In this document: positions 26,375 through 32,870 of the stretch, piece by piece
How the letters are laid out: every line of letters begins with the position of its first letter
Numbering within the stretch: the stretch's first letter is position 1
DNA from: Chitinophaga japonensis
Lineage (GTDB): Bacteria > Bacteroidota > Bacteroidia > Chitinophagales > Chitinophagaceae
DNA: 64,000 nt
Assembly (NCBI RefSeq): GCF_007830125.1
Contig: NZ_VLLG01000002.1
Location: 382,985 to 446,984 of the forward strand
Direction of reading: 5' to 3'
Notes under the pieces: generated by a model
The model's database searches: none
What the model saw: only the letters and a program-made list of their open reading frames with translations
Told to the model about the DNA's origin: nothing
Made by a program: the position numbers and the translations under genes

Positions 26375-26941
26375 TTACTGCCGCTCATAATGCAGGCACA
26401 CCACCCCGGAAGAAAAGGTAACGCTGGTCTCCAGCTTTAGCTGCATTGGCCCGGGCACGTCCCGGAACAGGGGAATGCCCTGCCCCAGCACCACCGGGTT
26501 TACAAACAGCCAGTAATCATCTATCAGGTTGTGCTGCATGAGCGCATGCGCGGCGGAGGGGCTGCCAAACATCAGGATGTTCCTGCCCGGTTGTTGTTTC
26601 AATGCATTGATCTGCGCGGGCAGATCGTTGCCGATCACGCGGGTATTCTTTGCGGGGTCCCCCTCCATGGTTGTGGACAGCACTACTTTCTCCACGCTGT
26701 TGTACCACCTGGAATGTTCAATGTCATGTTTACTGGCGGAGGGCTGGTCTGCAGCGGTGGGCCAGTAGCTGTCCATCATCTGGAAGGTAACGCGCCCGTA
26801 CAGCGCGGTATCCGCCTCATCGGTACGAGCGCCGGCATAATCAAAAATTTCATCTGCTACGTTGATCCAGGCCATTTCCCCGTTGGGCCCTGCTACAAAA
26901 CCATCCAGGGAAGTGTGCATAAATAATACAAGCTTTCTCAT
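26375..26941 (-). CDS. Dihydrofolate-reductase-fold protein (RibD C-terminal-like)
   Basis: The 188-residue protein begins MRKLVLFMHTSLDGFVAGPNGEM and has ALYGRVTFQMM and ILMFGSPSAAHALM, the pattern of the large RibD_C/DHFR-like family. These proteins bind NADPH, but most have unknown substrates. It ends 2 nt from the narK stop in tail-to-tail fashion. A distant relative is encoded at 53038-53631. Confidence 0.85.
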   Translation of the reverse strand: MRKLVLFMHTSLDGFVAGPNGEMAWINVADEIFDYAGARTDEADTALYGRVTFQMMDSYWPTAADQPSASKHDIEHSRWYNSVEKVVLSTTMEGDPAKNTRVIGNDLPAQINALKQQPGRNILMFGSPSAAHALMQHNLIDDYWLFVNPVVLGQGIPLFRDVPGPMQLKLETSVTFSSGVVCLHYERQ

Positions 26942-27309
26942 ATATTAAATTTGATTGTTAATACAAATTTCACTACTTTAGGAACACTGTTCTGTTCATC
27001 ATACCGCATACGCCTGTACCAGGTAACCATCATCTTTACACTGTAGATAGAAAACATACGCGCTATTGATTTATCCAAATGCCAAATTTTTTCCCATGTA
27101 AAATTTAGAAAGAAAAAATCACAGTAATCAATCCATTTTAAGGCAATTAATCTAGCTCGTTGTAAGCGTTCTTAAATTCCACGTGCGCGTACGGCGTTTA
27201 CGGCGAACCTATATTATTCATCCTCGTCAAAAAATGTAGCATTTTATGAAACCGATCCGTCAACCGGCGGAGAGGTTCCATCTGACCAGAACAATTTAAA
27301 TATTAACAG
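26942..27309. other. Intergenic stretch without recognised features
   Basis: The 368 nt between two divergent genes are AT-rich and contain no open frame, no clear hairpin and no exact TAnnTTTG box. TACAAATTTC at about 26962-26971 is a near match to the -7 element of the minus-strand gene. I see nothing else in it. Confidence 0.6.
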
Positions 27310-29031
27310 ATGAAAACCTTTACCACTCCAAGGCTGGTACAGCTACTGCTTTGTACCATGGCGATCAGCCTGCTTACAACCGCCCGCAGCTTTTCGCAGA
27401 CCTTTAATTATTACCAGTGCGCCGAAGTATACGGCACCAACCATGCCGGCAACCTGCTGCATGTAAGAATGGCGGGCCTGCATGCTTCCATCCGCGCCAC
27501 CAATACCGGCGGCAGTGCCAAAACCTATACGGTGGTGCTCAAGAACGTAGACCCGGACTTTATAACGCTGAGCGAAGGTACTACCACGGCCAAAGGCGCC
27601 AACTCCCTCACCTTTACCTGGAACATTGCAGCGGGCGCTACGCAAACCGTGTGGATCAATCCCTGGTACCTGACGCCCTGGGATTTTTACTTTATTGTCT
27701 GGGGCGACAGCCAGCACAAACCACTGGATTTTCAGCGCCTGCTGGCCAAGGCGACGCTCATTAATCCTGTGCTGTCCGTAGCGGCGGGCGACTGCGTGCA
27801 GCATGGCGACGACGGCGGCTGCATAGGCGGCGGCGGACGGCCCGATGTAGTAACGGACCAGATCTTCCAGAACTACCTGCAATTGTTCACCAACTATCCC
27901 ACGCCTGTATTTGAAGCGCTGGGCAACCATGACATTACCCGCGGCGGATGGGTAGCGCTGGACGATTCCAACTACGGCGCGGGTGAAAGATTGTGGCGCA
28001 AATACCTGGGGCCTACGGAATACAGCTTTACCGTGCATCCTACCTATTCCGGCGGCGGCATCCATTTCCTGGTCAACCGCTTTTATTACGACATGCCTAA
28101 CTGGAATGCACGCACTTACTTCGGCGGCTGCACGCCCAACGGCTACCTGCGCTTTGACAATAACGATTCCGTGGGCGTGGCTATTTACAACTTTTCACAA
28201 AGCGACCTGGCGGCTGCTTCCGGCGCAGCCGCCCGCATTTCCGTGACGCACCACGGCTTCAATATGTTCATCAATGATCATAACACCGTAGCCAATGCGC
28301 GCACCCTGTACCAGAACGGTAATGTAGATTACATGATCGTAGGGCACCAGCACATTTACGCTACCGGTACGGACGGGCCTTCCCAGATCCCCTACCTCAT
28401 CACCGGCGACGCCAACGGTACCGCGCATGGCGGCAACCCCGGCTTTTCGCTGGTGCATGTGAGCAATGGCAACATTACGCAGCAGCACATGCTGGCGGAC
28501 AACCTGAACCTGAATATTAACTATACCGCCAACGGCCCCACGCTTACGCAGGGCAAGGCCACCGTTACCTGCAGCGGCTACAGCCTGCCCTTTGTAAGGC
28601 TCAAGTTCAAACTGTCCAATGCGCATGCTGCCTACCAGGCAACGGACCTGGCCACCAACGCCAACCTGGCTACCTACAGCCACCAGTTTGGCGACTATAC
28701 GGTGGTGTACGTGGAAACCAGTATCGGCAACGGCGCTACCAGGAACATACAGGTAGATCCTATTACCACGGCCAGCGCATTGAAAAGCGCGGAACACGAT
28801 ATTACCGTATTCCCCAACCCTGCCGGCGACTACGTAACCGTGCAGATGCCCAGGCACAACAAGCTGGGTTACCGCTTCGTGGTGTACGATATGCAGGGCA
28901 GGCCGGTAAAGGAATTAAAAGGCGGCAGCAAGGTGACCATCCCGCTGGATGGCCTGGCGCCCGGCGCTTACCTGGTAAGGATCGCGGAGGGCGATGCATA
29001 CATTGCCACTAAAAGGATCATTGTTAAGTAA
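27310..29031 (+). CDS. Secreted metallophosphoesterase with T9SS type-A sorting domain
   Basis: The 573-residue protein has a signal peptide (first 30 residues, ending SFSQ), then a calcineurin-like phosphoesterase domain with the metal motifs VWGDSQH, AAGDCVQHGDD, ALGNHD, VTHHG and VGHQHIY. A C-terminal T9SS type-A domain closes it (ITVFPNPAGDYVTVQM ... AYLVRIAEGD). It would cleave a phosphomonoester or diester at the cell surface or outside. An insert rich in Gly and Cys (DGGCIGGGGRP) follows the second metal motif. Confidence 0.92.
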   Translation: MKTFTTPRLVQLLLCTMAISLLTTARSFSQTFNYYQCAEVYGTNHAGNLLHVRMAGLHASIRATNTGGSAKTYTVVLKNVDPDFITLSEGTTTAKGANSLTFTWNIAAGATQTVWINPWYLTPWDFYFIVWGDSQHKPLDFQRLLAKATLINPVLSVAAGDCVQHGDDGGCIGGGGRPDVVTDQIFQNYLQLFTNYPTPVFEALGNHDITRGGWVALDDSNYGAGERLWRKYLGPTEYSFTVHPTYSGGGIHFLVNRFYYDMPNWNARTYFGGCTPNGYLRFDNNDSVGVAIYNFSQSDLAAASGAAARISVTHHGFNMFINDHNTVANARTLYQNGNVDYMIVGHQHIYATGTDGPSQIPYLITGDANGTAHGGNPGFSLVHVSNGNITQQHMLADNLNLNINYTANGPTLTQGKATVTCSGYSLPFVRLKFKLSNAHAAYQATDLATNANLATYSHQFGDYTVVYVETSIGNGATRNIQVDPITTASALKSAEHDITVFPNPAGDYVTVQMPRHNKLGYRFVVYDMQGRPVKELKGGSKVTIPLDGLAPGAYLVRIAEGDAYIATKRIIVK

Positions 29032-29041
29032 TGTTTATTGC

Positions 29042-29075
29042 AGACCTGGCAGGCTTTTGAAAACCTGCCAGGTCT
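29042..29075. terminator. Palindrome of the CCTGCCAGG family after the phosphoesterase gene
   Basis: AGACCTGGCAGG (29042-29053) and CCTGCCAGGTCT (29064-29075) are perfect 12-nt arms, and the CTTTTGAAAA between them pairs further. It begins 10 nt after the stop codon and could work as a terminator or transcript-end protector. The sequence type recurs at 57504-57532. Confidence 0.7.
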
Positions 29076-29091
29076 TTCAACCCGTATAACC

Positions 29092-31653
29092 ATGTTACTG
29101 AAAAATATACTGAAGGTATGGCTGCCCGCTGCACTCCTGCTGCCCGCCGCCCTGCAGGCGCAGATCATGGCCAGCTATTACGTATCGCCGACCGGGCATG
29201 ACAATAATCCCGGCACCGAAGCACAGCCCTTCCGCAGCATCCAAAAGGCACGGGATGTAGTACGCGCCAGAACAGGCGCCTGGACCGGCGATATTTACAT
29301 CTGGCTGCGCGGCGGCACCTATACGCTGAACAGTACCCTGACCTTTACGGAAGCAGATGCCGGGAAAGACGGCCATTACGTGGCTTACCAGGCCTATACC
29401 GGGGAGCGGCCCATCATCAGCGGCGGTACTGTACTATCCGGCTGGCAGGCCCACGGCAATGGTATTTACCGCGCCCCCTGCAGCGCCATGAGCTTCCGGC
29501 AGTTGTACGTGAACGGTAAAAAGGCCCTCCGGGCCCGTACGCCCAATGCCGGCACTTTTAACCGGCTGGTATCCTGGAATACTTCCGGGCAGACCATCAG
29601 CATTATCGCCGGTGAGCTGGGCAATGTGCAGAACCTGTCCAATGGCAAGGTGGAAATGATCGTGCAGCAGTACTGGGCGGAAAGCATTATGCGCATTGCA
29701 TCCGTAGCGGCCAATGGCGCTTATAAAAACATTACGGTCCACAGCACGGAGCGGAACATCGTGTTCAACCGCGACTGGCCGCAAAAATCGCCGGACCAGG
29801 CCTACCACCTGGAGAACAGCCTGGATTTCCTGGACCAGCCCGGCGAGTGGTACCTGGATGACAACACATCGCCCCACTATCTTTACTATAAACCGCGCCC
29901 GGGTGAAAACATGGCTACCGCTACCGTGGTAGCGCCCAATATTGACCGGCTGGTGCAGGTAAAGGGCGCGGACTTTGACCATCATGCCCACCACCTCATA
30001 TTTGAAGGCATTACGTTTGAACATGCCAACTGGACGCGCCCTTCCGAACAGGGCAACATCGGCCTGCAATCGCAGCAGTTCAGCGTGGGCAACGACCGCA
30101 GCGACCGGCCCGATGCCGCTTTCTACATTGCCAACGCCCACCATATGCGCCTTACCCGCAACGTGTTCCGTAACTGCGGCTCCACGGGACTGGACATTTA
30201 CATCAGTACCAACAACATTATTACGGAAGGCAATGTTTTCCACGACATTTCCGGCAACGGCATGCAGATCGGGAAATTCTCCGAACCGGATGTGCCCATT
30301 GCCACGGTATACAACCCGTCCAACGTGAAAGAATACTGCGAGGATCACGTGGTGGCCAACAACTACGTGTACACCTGCGGCACGGACTACTACTGCGCCA
30401 ACGGCATAGCGGCCGGCTACATCCGCAATACCAGCATTATTCACAATGAAGTAACGGACCTGCCTTACAGCGGCATCAACAGCGGGTGGGGGTGGACCTT
30501 CAGCACCAATGCCATGCGCAACAACCATATTGAGTACAACCATATTTACAATGTGATGCGCCTGCTCTGCGATGGCGGCGGCATTTATACGCTCAGCAAC
30601 CAGGGGCCGGCATCTACCATACAATACAATTATATTCACAACACGGTGCGCAGCGTATGGGCCACTACGCAATACACGCCCACCTACCCGGTGGCTTCCA
30701 TCTACCTGGACCAGGGCAGCGCCGGCTTTACCATTGACCAGAACTGCGTGGTGAACACCATTCCCAAATGGGAGGTAAACTTTAACGGCACGGCATCTTA
30801 CAACACCTTAGGCGCCAATCCTCCCCATGATGCCGGCATTATTGCCAATGCGGGCATTCAAACGGCCTACCAGGATATTAAGCTCACTGATCCCATGCCC
30901 CCGCCTCCTACACCGCCCACACCGCCCATCCCCGGCAGCGGCCTGCGCCTGTGGCTGCGGGCGGATGCCCCGGCCGGCGTGATCGTAAAGGATATCAATA
31001 ACCGGGTGAACACCTGGGGCGACGGCTCCGGGTATACGAACACCGCCATTCAAACCATACAGACATACCAGCCCCTGTATGTGGCCAATGCCGTGAACGG
31101 GCAGCCCACGCTGCGCTTTGACGGTGCAGACGACCGCATGGACATTCTCTCCATGGCGGGTAGCTGGCCGGCATTTACCTTCATCATGGTGATACGGCCC
31201 AACGGGCTGGCGGACTATAACCAGAGCCTGGGCGCGCTGGGCGGCTGGGGCCAGTTCCTGTTCCACGGCTCCGCCAACGGCAGCATTTATTGCGGTACCG
31301 GCGTGCCCGGGCGGCTCACGGCGCCAGCCGGCACCCTAACGGACGCGGAAGCGCAGATGTATACCTATACCTATCCCGGCACCGGTGCAACATCAAAGCT
31401 GTATAAGAATGGTACGGAAGTAGCATCGGGCGTGCTGTCGCAGTCCCCTGCGGACTGGACGGGTTTCCTGCTGGGCGCCACCAGCGCCGCCACTTTACAG
31501 GGCGATGTGCCGGAGATCATTATTTACAACCGGGTGCTGTCTGCCACTGAGTGCAACCAGGTAGAAGCCTACCTGCAGGAGAAGTACGGGTGTATGCTGT
31601 TTGTACCGGGCGGGATCAGTATGGTGGGGCATGGGGGAATTAAGGTAAACTGA
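29092..31653 (+). CDS. Secreted right-handed beta-helix protein with C-terminal LamG-like domain
   Basis: Starting at the ATG at 29092 (an earlier ATG lies inside the palindrome) the protein has about 853 residues. It begins with a signal peptide (KVWLPAALLLPAALQAQ). A YYVSPTGHDNNPGTEAQPF opening typical of DUF1565-type beta-helix proteins follows. Parallel beta-helix coils run through to about 620, with a proline-rich linker (PPPPTPPTPPIPG). A concanavalin-like domain comes last (GLRLWLRADAP ... FLLGATSAATLQGDVPEIIIYNR). Probable role: polysaccharide binding or cleavage; no catalytic residues can be assigned. No sorting domain is evident. Confidence 0.85.
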   Translation: MLLKNILKVWLPAALLLPAALQAQIMASYYVSPTGHDNNPGTEAQPFRSIQKARDVVRARTGAWTGDIYIWLRGGTYTLNSTLTFTEADAGKDGHYVAYQAYTGERPIISGGTVLSGWQAHGNGIYRAPCSAMSFRQLYVNGKKALRARTPNAGTFNRLVSWNTSGQTISIIAGELGNVQNLSNGKVEMIVQQYWAESIMRIASVAANGAYKNITVHSTERNIVFNRDWPQKSPDQAYHLENSLDFLDQPGEWYLDDNTSPHYLYYKPRPGENMATATVVAPNIDRLVQVKGADFDHHAHHLIFEGITFEHANWTRPSEQGNIGLQSQQFSVGNDRSDRPDAAFYIANAHHMRLTRNVFRNCGSTGLDIYISTNNIITEGNVFHDISGNGMQIGKFSEPDVPIATVYNPSNVKEYCEDHVVANNYVYTCGTDYYCANGIAAGYIRNTSIIHNEVTDLPYSGINSGWGWTFSTNAMRNNHIEYNHIYNVMRLLCDGGGIYTLSNQGPASTIQYNYIHNTVRSVWATTQYTPTYPVASIYLDQGSAGFTIDQNCVVNTIPKWEVNFNGTASYNTLGANPPHDAGIIANAGIQTAYQDIKLTDPMPPPPTPPTPPIPGSGLRLWLRADAPAGVIVKDINNRVNTWGDGSGYTNTAIQTIQTYQPLYVANAVNGQPTLRFDGADDRMDILSMAGSWPAFTFIMVIRPNGLADYNQSLGALGGWGQFLFHGSANGSIYCGTGVPGRLTAPAGTLTDAEAQMYTYTYPGTGATSKLYKNGTEVASGVLSQSPADWTGFLLGATSAATLQGDVPEIIIYNRVLSATECNQVEAYLQEKYGCMLFVPGGISMVGHGGIKVN

Positions 31654-31736
31654 ACAAAATGAACAGACGCCAATCCGAACACATCCATTATTTTCATCCT
31701 GATAATACCATTGTTTATTTTAAAACCAACCACGTC

Positions 31737-32225
31737 ATGCCAAATGACAACCTGCTATCTGCTGCCATAGAGCCGGCAGCCATGGAGTCCATTCAACAGG
31801 CCCTTTCCACGATCAAGACCCAATTGCCGTTCCTGCTGAAGTTAAGCCCCGATGAACGGCGGGCGTATGCCCGGATGGGGGACAAAACCGTGCCTTTTGT
31901 AGAAAAGGCCCTGGGCTACGCCACCACCAACCCCCAACTGATACCTCCTTACCTGGAGGTAGCGGAATTTCAAAAGGACATGGAGCTGGTAAAGGCCCTT
32001 ACGGAGGTAATGCGGCCTTTGGAAAGCCTGGTGGAAGCCATTGATGATACCATGATGGTGGCCGGCCACGAAGGCTACAGCGCCGCCCTGGTATTTTACA
32101 ACTCCGTAAAGCGGGCAGCCGATGCCGGCGTACAGGGTACGCAGACCATCGTGAATGATCTGAAGCAGCGCTTTCCGGGGCGGAGCATCAGAAGAGCGGC
32201 TCCGGGCACGGAGAACGGGGATTAA
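31737..32225 (+). CDS. Uncharacterised 163-residue helical protein next to the repeat array
   Basis: The preferred start at 31737 (MPNDNLLSAAIEPAAM) gives 163 residues; an in-frame ATG at 31659 would add 26. The sequence (LPFLLKLSPDERRAYARMGDKTVPFVEKAL, LVEAIDDTMMVAGHEGYSAALVFYNSVK) looks like a family of small helical bacterial proteins I know only as hypothetical. There is no signal peptide or membrane helix. It ends directly before the structured repeat array, which makes a functional link worth testing, though nothing in the protein shows nucleic-acid binding. Confidence 0.75.
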   Translation: MPNDNLLSAAIEPAAMESIQQALSTIKTQLPFLLKLSPDERRAYARMGDKTVPFVEKALGYATTNPQLIPPYLEVAEFQKDMELVKALTEVMRPLESLVEAIDDTMMVAGHEGYSAALVFYNSVKRAADAGVQGTQTIVNDLKQRFPGRSIRRAAPGTENGD

Positions 32226-32247
32226 CACCCCCTCCACGTAGTGAGGC

Positions 32248-32306
32248 AACAGCAAATTGCAGTTCCGATCCCCGTGAATGGGGTAGGGTTACAGCAATTT
32301 GCTGTT
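32248..32306. repeat. Composite repeat unit 1
   Basis: Arm AACAGCAAATTGCAGTT (centre 32256), core CCCC-GTGAAT-GGGG (32270-32283, centre 32276.5), arm ACAGCAATTTGCTGT (centre 32298). The arm-to-core centre distances are 20.5 and 21.5 nt. Confidence 0.8.
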
Positions 32307-32373
32307 CCTTTATAGGAAATTGCGGTTACCGGGGAGAAAATTGCGGTTCCGCATGAGCAAATTGGGGTTCCCT

Positions 32374-32433
32374 AACCGCAATTTCCTGTTGTCCTACCCC
32401 ATTTAAGGGGATCAGCATAGCAAATTGGGGGAA
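32374..32433. repeat. Composite repeat unit 2
   Basis: Arm AACCGCAATTTCCTGTT (centre 32382), core CCCC-ATTTAA-GGGG (32397-32410, centre 32403.5), arm ATAGCAAATTGGGGGAA (centre 32425). The arm-to-core distances are 21.5 nt on both sides. Confidence 0.8.
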
Positions 32434-32440
32434 TGACATG

Positions 32441-32470
32441 ACAAATTGCTATTGAAGCATAGCAATTTGT
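32441..32470. repeat. Perfect 12-bp hairpin joining units 2 and 3
   Basis: ACAAATTGCTAT and ATAGCAATTTGT are exact reverse complements around the loop TGAAGC. The right arm is also the left arm of composite unit 3. Confidence 0.8.
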
Positions 32471-32516
32471 CGGCAACACACTCCATTAATGGGGTTCGGA
32501 ACAGCAAATTGCTGTT
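32459..32516. repeat. Composite repeat unit 3
   Basis: Arm ATAGCAATTTGT (AATTT centre near 32465.5), core CTCC-ATTAAT-GGGG (32481-32494), arm AACAGCAAATTGCTGTT (centre 32508), which is a perfect palindrome around one central base. The arm-to-core distances are about 22 and 20.5 nt. Confidence 0.8.
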
Positions 32517-32520
32517 GTAT

Positions 32521-32581
32521 AGGAGCAAATTGCTCCTGCTATACCCCATTGACGGCGCCCGGAACAGGAAATTGCTGTTCC
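32521..32581. repeat. Composite repeat unit 4
   Basis: Arm AGGAGCAAATTGCTCCT (perfect palindrome, centre 32529), core CCCC-ATTGAC-GGCG (32544-32557), and an arm at 32561-32581 with flanks GGAACAG and CTGTTCC (centre 32571). The arm-to-core distances are 21.5 and 20.5 nt. Confidence 0.8.
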
Positions 32582-32600
32582 CAGATAGCAATTTCCGGGT

Positions 32601-32870
32601 TTCAAGTCTTCTCCAAGAGATTTTTTACCGGATAAACCATTGTAAACAACCACTAGTACATGCATATACCTGGTTACGTATTGTTACATGATGTATAACG
32701 GACTGGACGAGTATTTATAGTACTATGTAACTGAACTTAATCAAATCAATTTTATACGCTCACAAAATATTGATTATCAACATTATTATTATGTAACGCT
32801 TATGTAACTGGATGAAACTATGGAAAAAACCTGGGAGCAAAAAGCATCAGCTTTATTATATACCGCCTGC
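32601..32870. other. AT-rich non-coding stretch after the repeat array
   Basis: No open frame or hairpin stands out. The octamer TATGTAAC occurs three times (32724, 32790, 32801), and a near-inverted form GTTACATG lies at 32683. These could be protein sites or chance in AT-rich sequence. Confidence 0.5.

Larger units (their letters stand above)
32248..32600. repeat. Array of 13 AAATTG-centred palindromic arms with four CCCC-N6-GGGG cores
   Basis: Thirteen arms share AAATTG or its complement, with consensus AACAGCAAATTGCTGTT. They start at about 32248, 32291, 32315, 32337, 32355, 32374, 32417, 32441, 32459, 32500, 32521, 32561 and 32585. Both orientations occur and several arms are perfect palindromes. 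Four 14-mers of the form CCCC-N6-GGGG (32270, 32397, 32481, 32544; the last two with one change each) stand midway between paired arms. The array separates two convergent genes and encodes no protein. A solo relative lies at 1661-1690. Confidence 0.9.

Noticed and set aside
29038..29091. Start of the beta-helix gene at 29038
   Set aside because: The added codons encode the CCTGCCAGG palindrome, not protein; the signal peptide begins at 29092.
29434..30672. Minus-strand open frame of 412 codons
   Set aside because: It is antisense to the beta-helix/LamG protein and has no family pattern.
32248..32600. CRISPR array
   Set aside because: Units alternate in orientation, arms are only about 17 nt and vary, there are no equal-length unique spacers, and no cas gene is near.
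32248..32600. Retron, diversity-generating element or other non-coding RNA system
   Set aside because: No reverse transcriptase or associated effector gene is present in the window.
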